A DNA stretch of 37,764 nt. Origin: a virus. How positions within the stretch are numbered: position 1 is the stretch's first letter; each line of letters begins with the position of its first letter. The notes under the pieces were generated by a model that was not told where the DNA came from, did no database searches, and was given only the letters and a program-made list of their open reading frames with translations. Positions 15,308-22,942 of this stretch are shown here, piece after piece. The stretch is taken from positions 1 through 37,764 of the IMG/VR virus record IMGVR_UViG_3300018059_000026. The stretch is one strand, 5' to 3'. Both the position numbers and the translations under genes were made by a program.

Positions 15308-15835
15308 TCAGTGAACTTCGACGGGGTGTCCCGCCGGGTGGTACCGCTGCGACAACTTCAACAATCGTGCCGCGGTTGTGGATCGGATGTGACTGACGGT
15401 GATCGGGTCGCACGGACGGGTACTGGTCGGGATCCCATGAATGCGGCCCTTCTCGTCGTAGGCCCATGCGTGGACGGAGAGATCGAACGTCTCCAACAGG
15501 GATTCGACACTGGAATTGCCGGTACTCAGTCCCCCGAACCCAGTGATGTGAATCGGCTTCGGCGACCAGGACGGGTGACAGGAACCCAGTCGGTAGAAGT
15601 CGTCCGCATGTCCACCTTCGTACGGGATGTCGTCATCGAGCGACATCAACGATCCGGTAAACCGTCTTCCGTCGATCGCGTTCCCGACCATCAACACCGT
15701 CCGCCAGTCCTGACTGAGCACGAAGACGTCGATGTCGAGTGCCTGATCGAAGTCAACGACCGCACCGCCCGCGATCACACACTTGATGTGCGTCGGCTCG
15801 ATCAGCGCGAAGATTTTCAGGAATGTGGGATTCAT
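15308..15835 (-). CDS. nucleotidyltransferase-fold protein
   Basis: 175 residues. IAGGAVVDF then ALDIDVFVL gives the GG...D-x-D signature (G23-G24, D34, D36) of the DNA polymerase beta-like nucleotidyltransferase superfamily. Later segments (LSVHAWAYDEKGRIHG, TAARLLKLSQRYH) fit minimal phage members. Substrate unknown; tRNA, protein or small-molecule modification are all possible. ATG at 15835 overlaps the previous stop (TAATG). Confidence 0.7.
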   Translation of the reverse strand: MNPTFLKIFALIEPTHIKCVIAGGAVVDFDQALDIDVFVLSQDWRTVLMVGNAIDGRRFTGSLMSLDDDIPYEGGHADDFYRLGSCHPSWSPKPIHITGFGGLSTGNSSVESLLETFDLSVHAWAYDEKGRIHGIPTSTRPCDPITVSHIRSTTAARLLKLSQRYHPAGHPVEVH

Positions 15836-16047
15836 TACTCAATCCCCGCCTTCCGCAACAACGTCATCGCCGATTCGACGGATGACAAGGTCGCTCCGTC
15901 GTTGATCAGCCGATTCCGGAGTTCCCGTAGCTGGATCAAGGTGTAGTTCGTTGTCGTCAGTTGGCTTTGCAGGATCCCTGCTCGCGCTTCCAGCTGTGTG
16001 ATCGCCGTTGACATCCGGTTCCTGAGCGTCGGTTCCTTCTCCTCCAT
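15835..16047 (-). CDS. 70-aa coiled-coil protein, nested in another frame
   Basis: MEEKEPTLRNRMSTAITQLE then a heptad-like helix (LQSQLTTTNYTLIQLRELRN). Nearly all of it overlaps the 3' part of the 157-aa gene in a different frame on the same strand. Its stop couples to the nucleotidyltransferase by TAATG, which supports it as genuine. Function unknown. Confidence 0.55.
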   Translation of the reverse strand: MEEKEPTLRNRMSTAITQLEARAGILQSQLTTTNYTLIQLRELRNRLINDGATLSSVESAMTLLRKAGIE

Positions 16048-16312
16048 CGGCTTGTACCTCTGTAACGCGGACGATGAACTCTCCCTTGACGGAACTGGGC
16101 TCGATGACGTAGTCGAGATCCTTCATGCGGAGTCCAACTTGATTGATGGTGCCTTCGGTGACGGTCGCGGACCCGCCTTGCTGCGACAGGACGGCGACGA
16201 GGATCATCCACGCCTGTTGACCGGCTGCGATGGCCTGACTCGCGATTGTTCGCGCGTCCTGAATAGCCTCACGCCTTGACTTCTTTTTGCGAGTACGGAA
16301 GCCGCGACTCAT
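15839..16312 (-). CDS. hypothetical basic/helical protein with disordered tail, 157 aa
   Basis: ATG at 16312 overlaps the stop of the small TM gene (ATGA). Residues 1-20 are very basic (RTRKKKSRREAIQ), 21-90 look folded (SQAIAAGQQAWMILVAVLSQ, DYVIEPSSVKGEFIVRVTE), and about 95-157 are Asp/Pro/Gly-rich. The low-complexity tail coincides with the overlapping 70-aa gene, as expected if that reading frame constrains it. Confidence 0.6.
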   Translation of the reverse strand: MSRGFRTRKKKSRREAIQDARTIASQAIAAGQQAWMILVAVLSQQGGSATVTEGTINQVGLRMKDLDYVIEPSSVKGEFIVRVTEVQADGGEGTDAQEPDVNGDHTAGSASRDPAKPTDDNELHLDPATGTPESADQRRSDLVIRRIGDDVVAEGGD

Positions 16313-16455
16313 TTCTGTTCCTTTCCGATCTCGGCTAGGGCGAGAAGCACGATCGCAACGAGGACCGGTGCGAACACCCAGTACCAGGAGTACGGGAAGT
16401 ACCCGAGCAGCTTCGCGATGATGAAAATGATCGTGACGATGTGCGAGAAATTCAT
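16309..16455 (-). CDS. 48-aa two-TM protein, TM_Fragile-X-F-like
   Basis: ATG at 16455, TGA at 16309. Two TM segments: HIVTIIFIIAKLLGYF and WYWVFAPVLVAIVLLAL. The K-L-x-G....S-W-x-W-V-x-x-P pattern resembles the short phage 'transmembrane Fragile-X-F protein' family, whose function is unknown. It fits the gap between two genes with a 2-base space and an ATGA overlap. Confidence 0.6.
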   Translation of the reverse strand: MNFSHIVTIIFIIAKLLGYFPYSWYWVFAPVLVAIVLLALAEIGKEQK

Positions 16456-16457
16456 GA

Positions 16458-17063
16458 CTACTTCCCCGCGTCCGGGACAACGTCGACCATGAACCGTAAG
16501 GCCATCGCCGCGACCTGTTTCGCTTCGGTCCGCATTTTCAGGCAGTGCTCAGCGCGCAATCGTTCCTTCGTCGATGTAAAGGTAACGGACTTCGGGACCG
16601 GATTCCGGAACACTTCCTTTTCAAGTTCCCGGATTTCTTCCAGGAGTACCGCGTACCCCTCGTGTGCAGAGTGCAAGGGCGGGAATTTGCCGGACGCTTT
16701 GATCAACTCCTGAATGACATCGACGACCGCGGCAACGGAAACGAGGGGCGTGGCGTCGAGAACGGTCGCGGCGACGCCGTCCTTGTACAGCACCATGCCG
16801 TTGCGGACCGGTACCGGAGGTACCTTCGCCCGTACGCGTCGTATGCCGGCGTCGATCCCGGCACAGAGCGCGTTGCGGAACCAGGGCATCAACGCCGCTT
16901 CGTCGAGGTACACCCGGTTCGCGCGGACGCTGTCTATGAACTCGTTCGCCCAGCGGATCGCGCTCGTCGATTCGTGAAGAGGTACCTCTGTTGCCTTCGC
17001 AGCCGCTTGTTGTGCGTACGCAATGTCCGCCTGAAACATCTGTTCGCGATCCTCGGTGTTCAT
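16458..17063 (-). CDS. MazG-like all-alpha NTP pyrophosphatase-type protein
   Basis: 201 residues from ATG 17063 (ATGA overlap with the upstream stop). The C-terminal part has HSAHEGYAVLLEEIRELEKE with E142, E143, E146 and E150, then MRTEAKQVAAMALRFMVDV (E180, D194). This matches the EExxE...ExxxD metal site of MazG-like enzymes in the form often seen in phage proteins. The N-terminal 125 residues are unassigned. It would hydrolyse nucleoside triphosphates; the specificity is unknown. Confidence 0.65.
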   Translation of the reverse strand: MNTEDREQMFQADIAYAQQAAAKATEVPLHESTSAIRWANEFIDSVRANRVYLDEAALMPWFRNALCAGIDAGIRRVRAKVPPVPVRNGMVLYKDGVAATVLDATPLVSVAAVVDVIQELIKASGKFPPLHSAHEGYAVLLEEIRELEKEVFRNPVPKSVTFTSTKERLRAEHCLKMRTEAKQVAAMALRFMVDVVPDAGK

Positions 17064-17674
17064 GCCGCCTGCAACATGCCCCGGTTTCGTGCATGATTCG
17101 TCAACATCGTCCAGTTCTCGTCGATCTCCGGCTGTGTGAACTCGACCAAGTGACTCAGGAACTCCGGCCCGCTTTCCTTCTTCCGGTCGTAATCCCCGTT
17201 GATGTGCAGTACCCGCAGCACGAATTTCCTCGTATCCAGCCATTTCGCATACCCCTTCATTTGGAGAAACCAGTGGAGAAACTTCTGATTCGGCATCCCG
17301 TACTCGTCGGTGTACGGGGACGTGTTCGACTTGTAGATCCGACTTGACATTCGCGTGAACTTGTATTCTTCGCCGGCATCCAGGAGCGGATTCACTCCGT
17401 CCGGGGTCATGATGATTCCCTCGGGGGACCAGAGTTCCCCTGGTCGAACCGTCGCGAACTTTTCGGCCAATCCCTTTTCCAGCATGTTCTCGAACACGAG
17501 CCCGGATTCGATCGACACCTTGTTGAACGGCTTCGATCGGTCGAATCGCTTCGGCTGTAGCTGACCCATGAGATCGCCGTAGATCGTCGACAGGTGGAGC
17601 CCTTCCGACCTGGGCGCGGACGATTGCGCGAGTCGGTCGATCAGGTCCGGATCGTCGATCCGTTCGATCTTCAT
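17060..17674 (-). CDS. PD-(D/E)XK nuclease (RecB/Cas4-like)
   Basis: 204 residues from ATG 17674, which overlaps the upstream stop (ATGA); an upstream in-frame TTG is less likely. It has SGLVFENMLE (E62), then SPEGIIMTPDGVNPLLDAG with EYK at 103-105 forming the (D/E)xK site, and QMKGY (Q138 to Y142), the QxxxY motif typical of RecB/Cas4-type exonucleases. It probably processes DNA ends for recombination together with the ATPase downstream in the operon. There is no Cys cluster for an FeS centre, unlike Cas4. Confidence 0.75.
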   Translation of the reverse strand: MKIERIDDPDLIDRLAQSSAPRSEGLHLSTIYGDLMGQLQPKRFDRSKPFNKVSIESGLVFENMLEKGLAEKFATVRPGELWSPEGIIMTPDGVNPLLDAGEEYKFTRMSSRIYKSNTSPYTDEYGMPNQKFLHWFLQMKGYAKWLDTRKFVLRVLHINGDYDRKKESGPEFLSHLVEFTQPEIDENWTMLTNHARNRGMLQAA

Positions 17675-17778
17675 CCGCGCACCCAAATCAACGCGGCGAC
17701 GCTGAAGGCCAGGAGGACGATCGCCATCGCGGCAGCAATGCCGAGCGAGATCACGACCGTCAGTACCTTGTCCTTCAT
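17671..17778 (-). CDS. 35-aa single-TM peptide
   Basis: ATG at 17778, TGA at 17671. Sequence MKDKVLTVVISLG then a long hydrophobic helix (IAAAMAIVLLAFSVAALI) and WVRG. Overlaps both neighbours by 4 bases (ATGA). Function unknown. Confidence 0.5.
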   Translation of the reverse strand: MKDKVLTVVISLGIAAAMAIVLLAFSVAALIWVRG

Positions 17779-17849
17779 GACGGATTCACCAGCGTGTCGA
17801 TCAGCACGTACATGACCCAGACGATCAAGAGGTAGACGATGATCGTCAC
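17775..17849 (-). CDS. 24-aa TM peptide, GTG start
   Basis: GTG at 17849 overlaps the previous TGA (GTGA) and the product is almost entirely one TM helix (TIIVYLLIVWVMYVLIDTL). Its stop overlaps the next ATG. The continuous overlap pattern is the main support. Confidence 0.4.
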   Translation of the reverse strand: MTIIVYLLIVWVMYVLIDTLVNPS

Positions 17850-18142
17850 CGAAAGCACTCCTCGAACGGGATGTCCAGCGCGTAGACGTCGCCTTGTTTG
17901 TTCACCGAATACAACCCGTGCGCGATCTTCCAGTCGGCCGCGTTCGCCTTCTGGTCGTTGTGCAGTTCCCCACGCTGCTTGCCTTCCTTGTCGCGTCCCA
18001 GCATCAGTGAACACGTCGGCTGAACACAGGTTTGAGGAACGTGCATGACGGTGTCTTCGACTTTCTTGTCTCCGTGAAAATGCGCGGCTCCGTGTCCGCG
18101 TCGGGTCTTCGGAATGTGATCGAGCAACGACGGGCGATACAT
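17846..18142 (-). CDS. hypothetical His-rich protein, 98 aa
   Basis: ATG at 18142 has GGAG at about 9 bases; a longer in-frame start at 18208 lacks one. GHGAAHFHGDKK and HVPQTCVQPTC suggest metal binding. HGLYSVNKQGDVYALDIPFEE ends the protein. It could be a piece of a metal-dependent phosphoesterase fold (GHxH-like), but no family is firm. Confidence 0.55.
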   Translation of the reverse strand: MYRPSLLDHIPKTRRGHGAAHFHGDKKVEDTVMHVPQTCVQPTCSLMLGRDKEGKQRGELHNDQKANAADWKIAHGLYSVNKQGDVYALDIPFEECFR

Positions 18143-18253
18143 GTACCCACTCCGGAAAAAAGGGTGACGGTCTTCAGTAGGTGGACTCGGATGCGCTCGC
18201 ATCCGCAACAGGCACTAAATACCCGTCAACCGATCCCGTCACCCAACTCGAAC

Positions 18254-19129
18254 CTACGACGTTGTGAGCGAAACGACTTGCGGCTTCGCGGCCGGGTCAT
18301 ACGCGATCAACCCGAGTCCCGCGAGTTCCGTGAGGAACCCTTCGTCCGCACCCCGACGCGCGATGTCCTGACGATTCGCCTCCTTGACGGCCGCTCTGGA
18401 GAGCAACAGCGTCAGGTTGGATCGCTGGACTGGACCCTTCGCCGCTTTGAGCACGGTTTCGAGGTAGGCTGAAGTCACCCCGTCGAGATCGCTCGTTGAC
18501 GTGGTATTGCCGTTCGTGGCCGGCGCAGTTGCGGTTGTCGTTGGTGCTGATGCTGTCTTCGTGGCCGGCGCATCCTTGACCTTCTCTCCCGGCATCGCGA
18601 GCAACTTCACGCAGACGAGCGTGGACGGCGGGAACTTGGACTTCTTCTGGCCGGGGCGCGTCCGTGCGTCTTCGCCGAAGTCCCGTGCTTTGTCGGCAAC
18701 CCGCTTGAAGTGGCCGTAGAGTCCGACCAGCTTTTCCATGTCGCCGGCTTGTGTGATCGCCTTCGACACGCCGGACGTTTCCAGAACGGCGACGAACGTA
18801 CCCCACTTGGAATCTTTCCGGATCGCCGCGTCGTCCTTGCCTTCGATGAGCAGGAGTCCGTAGCCGTCGTCGCCGATGGTGAAGTTGTCACCCGCCTGTG
18901 CGCCGAGCGAGTAGGACTGACTAACCGTCCGTTCTGCTTCCGGTCCGTCACCGTCCAACAGGAATGTGACGTTCGAGAAGATCGGATTGCCCTCCGTCGT
19001 GTAGCTGTCGGACGGCGGTTCCTTCGTGAACTGAATGTTCTTGATGCGGGCGTCCACGTTGTCGAAGAGGTTGGACCCCTCCTTCATGTCCTCCGACGCC
19101 ATTGAGACATACTTCGGTTTGGTACTCAC
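18254..19129 (-). CDS. possible single-stranded DNA-binding / recombination partner protein, 291 aa
   Basis: GTG at 19129 follows AAGGAG by about 6 bases, fixing the start. The N-terminal part (ARIKNIQFTKEPPSDSY, NPIFSNVTFLLDGDG, RTVSQSYSLGAQAG, WGTFVAVLETSG) reads as a beta-barrel domain. A Thr/Ala linker at about 190-220 joins it to a helical C-terminal domain like a winged helix (LETVLKAAKGPVQRSNLTLL). An SSB-like role is a weak inference from this layout and from the operon. Operator-like copy 2 lies just upstream. Confidence 0.5.
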   Translation of the reverse strand: MSTKPKYVSMASEDMKEGSNLFDNVDARIKNIQFTKEPPSDSYTTEGNPIFSNVTFLLDGDGPEAERTVSQSYSLGAQAGDNFTIGDDGYGLLLIEGKDDAAIRKDSKWGTFVAVLETSGVSKAITQAGDMEKLVGLYGHFKRVADKARDFGEDARTRPGQKKSKFPPSTLVCVKLLAMPGEKVKDAPATKTASAPTTTATAPATNGNTTSTSDLDGVTSAYLETVLKAAKGPVQRSNLTLLLSRAAVKEANRQDIARRGADEGFLTELAGLGLIAYDPAAKPQVVSLTTS

Positions 19130-19164
19130 GGTGACTCCTTCGGTGATGGTTGACGGGTCAGGTT

Positions 19165-19182
19165 GATTCAGTGAATCACTAA
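19165..19182. promoter_or_regulatory. operator-like repeat, copy 2
   Basis: GATTCAGTGAATCACTAA contains the perfect palindrome AGTGAATCACT. It lies in the gap upstream of the 291-aa gene and touches the stop codon of the 77-aa gene. Confidence 0.6.
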
Positions 19183-19412
19183 GCACTAACCGTGCCAATA
19201 GACGTGGACAGGACTAACCGGATGCGTTCTAGCTCGATAACGGCGTCCACAACGGTGGAACTGACGTCCGTCCCGTCATGCGTCACTAAAGCATGGAGCG
19301 GGAGCCGGGACAGGGACCGTTCGATGTCCAGGAGTCGTCGGGCGAGGACATGCACCCGGATCAGGGCCATCGGCACATCGGCAGAGCTAATACGAGAGTC
19401 GGACACAGACAC
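19179..19412 (-). CDS. hypothetical helical protein, 77 aa
   Basis: GTG at 19412 with GAGG upstream. The product is mostly helical (ALIRVHVLARRLLDIERSLS, VVDAVIELERIRLVLS). It sits between two operator-like repeats. Coding is plausible but rests on ORF quality only. Confidence 0.45.
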   Translation of the reverse strand: MSVSDSRISSADVPMALIRVHVLARRLLDIERSLSRLPLHALVTHDGTDVSSTVVDAVIELERIRLVLSTSIGTVSA

Positions 19413-19427
19413 AAGGGAAACCTCAGT

Positions 19428-19440
19428 GTGAATGATTCAC
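19428..19440. promoter_or_regulatory. operator-like repeat, copy 3
   Basis: GTGAATGATTCAC is a perfect 13-bp palindrome within the dispersed element. It lies between the helicase gene and the 77-aa gene on the leftward strand, where an internal promoter could sit. Confidence 0.6.
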
Positions 19441-19461
19441 TGATCCGTTACACGATCGGAC

Positions 19462-19496
19462 GAACTTACGCGATCCGCGTCAGAACTTACGCAATC
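19462..19496. repeat. pair of 14-bp direct repeats, 21-bp period
   Basis: GAACTTACGCGATC (19462-19475) and GAACTTACGCAATC (19483-19496) differ by one base and are 21 bp apart, two helical turns. They overlap the helicase stop codon and lie beside operator copy 3, so a second DNA-binding protein may use them. Confidence 0.5.
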
Positions 19497-21133
19497 AATT
19501 CGAGCGGTGCCGGGATGTGTTCGACGTAGAGGATCGCGTCCTTGAACCAGCGCGGGGCGTGTTTCCCGTACCGCTTCAGGAACCAGTCGGCGAAATGGTC
19601 ATCGACGATGAAGGTTTCCGCCCAGTCGTCAGGCCCGCGCACCGGCCGGCCGCACGCTTGAACCAACTTCTGCATCCCCAGGTACCCGCTGTAATCCTTG
19701 TCAAGCTCGTGACGGATCGACATGATCGGGCCGCTCATATCCGGCTGGGGTACCTTCGCGATGATCTGGAACCGGCATTGGTCATCAGGAAAATCGTACC
19801 CGGTGACGACGGACGGGGACACCAGTACCCATCCTTCCCCTGCGTGCGCTTTGAACCACTGAATCTGTTCCCGTGTGTTGCCGGCATCGTGGATAATGAA
19901 CCGGTCCCGGTACTCGGACAGGGCCATCAGATCCTTCATGCGGGCGTAGCTGACGGTGTGAATGATCCCGTTCCACTTCGCTTCGACCCGCGGGCCGACG
20001 ATGCGATCGATCCGCTGCAACCAGAGGGATTTTGTGCTCTCGTGCATGTGACGATCGACCCGGACACTGGGCCATGTGTTGATCGAAATGACCGGGCGCT
20101 GGCTGACCGGGAACCGGGACGGGCATTCCCAGAACATCGCGTCTTCCTTGGCAACGCCCAGGAGTGCCAACGTTTTCGGCGTCATGGTCGCCGACATCAG
20201 GAGGACGTGAGGTACCCCGCGGAACAGGTGACTTTCCGCGTAGGCACTGACCCGCATTGGGGCGAATCGTGCCTGAACTGGGTTGAGATCGAGAATCCAA
20301 TCATGGACCGCGATCCCAGATAGCCGATCGAGCAATCCCTTGATTCGTTTCAGTCTCTTCGTGTCCTTCACCCCTTCCGCGGTATCCGGTGGATGAAGTG
20401 CCCTGACTTCCAGCTTTGACGCTAATGGTCCTTTCTGTTGCGTCGCCCAGTCCTTCCACACTTGCAGGTTCGTGTCCTTCAGCAGTTTCGACCCGATGTA
20501 TTTCGCGTCCTCGCTGGTCACTTCAATCGTAAGGAACGCTTCGAGTTCTTTGTCAGCGTCGTGTGCTTCGTCCAGAATGAGGAGATCGAAGACACCCAAC
20601 CCTTCGGCGAAGGCTTCACTGGCGAAATACATCGCGTAGTTGGTCGAGACCAGACTAGCCCGCCGGGCATCCCACACGGATCCGTAGTACGCACAATCCG
20701 GCCGGATCCCTGCCTTTTCCCGAATCGGCGCGAAGTCGCATCGGACTCCCGAATGACACGGACCTTCATCGCACCCGACGACGTACCGGGCGCGGCGATA
20801 ACGATCAAGGTGTCCCCCAGGCTCGATCGCGTGGCACGGATAATTTCTCTGACCGCGTAAGTCAGTGAGGCCAAGTGATCGAAAGTCTGCGGCCGACTGA
20901 TCTTGGAGTCCTTTGGTACTCGTAAGGTAAAGTGCACGTCGAACCTCCGGATGAAGGAGCGCAACTGTGATTCCGATCAAGGTTTTCCCGGACCCTGTCG
21001 GAGCCGGCAGCGCGGAGAATCGTTTACGATTGTTGATGACGCGGTCGATCGCAATGATCTGATCGTCGTAGAAGCGGGTAAATTTTTCAGGGAAGCCGAG
21101 TTCGATCGGTGTCGGGAGCGCGTTGACTTTCAC
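19487..21133 (-). CDS. XPD/DinG-like superfamily 2 helicase
   Basis: 548 residues, GTG start overlapping the previous TGA. Motif I is APTGSGKT (K50), motif II LLILDEAHD (188-191), motif III LMSATMT, and motif VI QACGRPVRGPDDW. Between I and II lie C100, C121, C126, C132 and C147, a spacing compatible with the FeS cluster of XPD/DinG helicases. It is predicted to unwind DNA with ATP, 5'-3' if family-like, as the replication or repair helicase. No separate replicative DnaB-type helicase is seen in the window. Confidence 0.88.
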   Translation of the reverse strand: MKVNALPTPIELGFPEKFTRFYDDQIIAIDRVINNRKRFSALPAPTGSGKTLIGITVALLHPEVRRALYLTSTKGLQDQSAADFRSLGLTDLRGQRNYPCHAIEPGGHLDRYRRARYVVGCDEGPCHSGVRCDFAPIREKAGIRPDCAYYGSVWDARRASLVSTNYAMYFASEAFAEGLGVFDLLILDEAHDADKELEAFLTIEVTSEDAKYIGSKLLKDTNLQVWKDWATQQKGPLASKLEVRALHPPDTAEGVKDTKRLKRIKGLLDRLSGIAVHDWILDLNPVQARFAPMRVSAYAESHLFRGVPHVLLMSATMTPKTLALLGVAKEDAMFWECPSRFPVSQRPVISINTWPSVRVDRHMHESTKSLWLQRIDRIVGPRVEAKWNGIIHTVSYARMKDLMALSEYRDRFIIHDAGNTREQIQWFKAHAGEGWVLVSPSVVTGYDFPDDQCRFQIIAKVPQPDMSGPIMSIRHELDKDYSGYLGMQKLVQACGRPVRGPDDWAETFIVDDHFADWFLKRYGKHAPRWFKDAILYVEHIPAPLELIA

Positions 21134-21357
21134 TTCGTCACCGCACGCCAGCCGGCGACGTAGATCCGAAGCGGCCAGTCTGCGACAGGATGACGTCGGA
21201 ATCGTTCATACGACGCGCGCTTGTACTCCGTCAGAATTTCTTCCGCTTCTTCGGGCTCGAACTCCATCGCATCGTCGCGATCGTCCGACAGCGTCCAGTC
21301 ATCGACGCACTGCACATACTGTCCGGTCGCCGCGTGGTAGATCAGGACGGGACTCAC
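21130..21357 (-). CDS. hypothetical protein, 75 aa
   Basis: GTG at 21357 overlaps the upstream TGA (GTGA). Product: SPVLIYHAATGQYVQCVDDW, then an acidic helix (FEPEEAEEILTEYK) and RIYVAGWRA. Coupled to the helicase by GTGA. No family recognised. Confidence 0.6.
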   Translation of the reverse strand: MSPVLIYHAATGQYVQCVDDWTLSDDRDDAMEFEPEEAEEILTEYKRASYERFRRHPVADWPLRIYVAGWRAVTK

Positions 21358-21509
21358 GCGAGGTACTTTTCGACGATTGACGTGCCATCGCTGAGGAGGA
21401 ACACAATCCAGAGGTACCATTGACCGTCCACATCCCACAGTGCATAGAACTGGTCGGAAATGGTCGCCGTCATCGTGATTGCGTCGTGTGTTTGGTCGTT
21501 CGTGATCAC
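21354..21509 (-). CDS. hypothetical protein, 51 aa
   Basis: GTG at 21509 preceded by GGGGGAG; TGA at 21354. The product carries QFYALWDVDGQWYLWIVFLL, rich in Trp. Overlaps at both ends (GTGA with the next gene, 4 bases with the previous) support it. Confidence 0.5.
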   Translation of the reverse strand: MITNDQTHDAITMTATISDQFYALWDVDGQWYLWIVFLLSDGTSIVEKYLA

Positions 21510-21745
21510 TGATGCTCTCCCCCAGGAAGTTGGTACCGTGCGTGCGCGTTCGGGAATAAGTAAACCATACGCCCAAGCTGCGCACTGTCAAGTCCTAATC
21601 CTTCTGGGGACTCCCCGGCTTCTAAAATCACGCATTCATCGGGACTCACTCGATACAACCGTATCAGTTCGGGCGCAGACACGTACACCCGAACGCCATC
21701 AGTGCGACTCGGAAGGATTCCAGGGCAGACGATGTACTGGATCAC
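21506..21745 (-). CDS. conserved phage-type hypothetical protein, 79 aa
   Basis: RVYVSAPELIRLYRVSPDEC then VILEAGESPEGLG is a pattern I associate with a small phage protein of unknown function. The C-terminus reads LGRMVYLFPNAHARYQLPGG. ATGA overlap with the upstream gene at 21742-21745. Confidence 0.6.
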   Translation of the reverse strand: MIQYIVCPGILPSRTDGVRVYVSAPELIRLYRVSPDECVILEAGESPEGLGLDSAQLGRMVYLFPNAHARYQLPGGEHQ

Positions 21746-22014
21746 TGCAACCCTTTCAGGCAGATGTTCAGCGCATCACGGGCGATCTGGACAGCACGTT
21801 CCTGTACCACGGCGGTGTCGGCTATCAACGGCAGATTCAACGGCTGACAGTCGAACAACGGATGCAAGTGCATGATCCACTCGCCAGGGTAGTAGATGTG
21901 TTCTCGCGTGACGACCAGTCGCAGGTACCCGCCGATCCCGACACTGTAGGTCCGGGGTGTCGTCTTCAGTTCGTCTCGTCGGTAGCTCGTGACGTCATTC
22001 CAGATCAGGTTCAT
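21742..22014 (-). CDS. hypothetical protein, 90 aa
   Basis: Begins MNLIWNDVTSYRRDELKTTP, with beta-like GIGGYLRLVVTREHIYY in the middle and an amphipathic C-terminal helix. ATGA overlaps at both ends. No family recognised. Confidence 0.55.
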   Translation of the reverse strand: MNLIWNDVTSYRRDELKTTPRTYSVGIGGYLRLVVTREHIYYPGEWIMHLHPLFDCQPLNLPLIADTAVVQERAVQIARDALNICLKGLQ

Positions 22015-22529
22015 GCGGCGACCTTGTCCTTGTCCTCGTACGGGATGTACGCTTTCCAGTCGCTCTCCAGTTGATTCAGGTACTTCATCTTCCAGCGCAG
22101 TTCGCGGTCGGGTTCGTCCGGCATCGCGAGGATCTGTTTGTAGTTGTTGGCGACCATTTCCCGTGCTTCCGCTTCATCCCCACGTCCCAAGTGCCCCTGA
22201 ATCGCCTGCTTGGACGTGTCCATCCATTCGAGGAACTTCTGGCGCTCGATCTCTTCGCGGTTGGCGAAGATCATCATGTTGACGCGCTTCATGACGGAGT
22301 TGATCAACTTCGGTTCGAGCCGGTCGAGTTCGGTCAATCCGAACCAGAGACACCAGCGGGCGACGTCCTGGGGTTGCTCGAAGGGAAAGATGCCCGAGCG
22401 CGCAATGATGTTCAACGCGCGATCGTGACCTGATTGAATGTAGACCTGAAAGCGTTGTGATTTGCCCTTGCCCAGTTCCGGAGGCACGTTGAAGGAGGCT
22501 GGATCCCACTTACCTGTGTAGCCGCTCAT
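22011..22529 (-). CDS. helical phage protein of unknown function, 172 aa
   Basis: ATG at 22529 has GGAGG at about 7 bases and overlaps the HNH gene stop. The protein is strongly helical and charged: RFQVYIQSGHDRALNIIARS, DVARWCLWFGLTEL, REEIERQKFLEWMDTSK, ELRWKMKYLNQLE. It resembles other uncharacterised phage early proteins. No catalytic motif seen. Confidence 0.65.
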   Translation of the reverse strand: MSGYTGKWDPASFNVPPELGKGKSQRFQVYIQSGHDRALNIIARSGIFPFEQPQDVARWCLWFGLTELDRLEPKLINSVMKRVNMMIFANREEIERQKFLEWMDTSKQAIQGHLGRGDEAEAREMVANNYKQILAMPDEPDRELRWKMKYLNQLESDWKAYIPYEDKDKVAA

Positions 22530-22942
22530 ACGTGCCTCCAGACTTTGCGATGTCTGATAAGGCTGATCATTTCTGGTGTAATCCCGAAATGACGCGCGAG
22601 ACGTCGTCCAGAGCCATAAACAGACGGTGTCGCTCGTATCGTCAAAACATCGACTGTTTTCAGTTTTGAATTGCCGTGTTGTTCGCCGCGTTGTGGAAGT
22701 CCAGGCGTCAGATTCTCTGGATGAAATCTGAAACGTCCTTTGTTGATTGCATCTGCGGTGTTTTGTTTCGGTGTAGCGAGAAATAGATGTTGAATCTCCC
22801 AACACCGTGCATCGTCGCAGTGATGACAGATGTACATCCCAAGCGGAATCAGACCATGATGTTGAATCCAGATTCGGCGATGTTGTTGATTCGCGTACCG
22901 ACGTCCAGAAAGTTTGCATGGGAAGTCGCGCCAGGAGTTCAT
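22526..22942 (-). CDS. HNH homing endonuclease, free-standing
   Basis: 138 residues. GMYICHHCDDARCWEIQHLFLATPKQN with TADAINKGR is the HNH_3-type zinc-binding catalytic segment. The C-terminal GNSKLKTVDVLTIRAT and RRLARHFGITPEMISLIRHRK form a DNA-binding HTH typical of these mobile nucleases. The DNA is visibly AT-richer than its neighbours, consistent with recent arrival. It is spliced neatly between two leftward genes with ATGA overlaps on both sides. Confidence 0.82.
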   Translation of the reverse strand: MNSWRDFPCKLSGRRYANQQHRRIWIQHHGLIPLGMYICHHCDDARCWEIQHLFLATPKQNTADAINKGRFRFHPENLTPGLPQRGEQHGNSKLKTVDVLTIRATPSVYGSGRRLARHFGITPEMISLIRHRKVWRHV

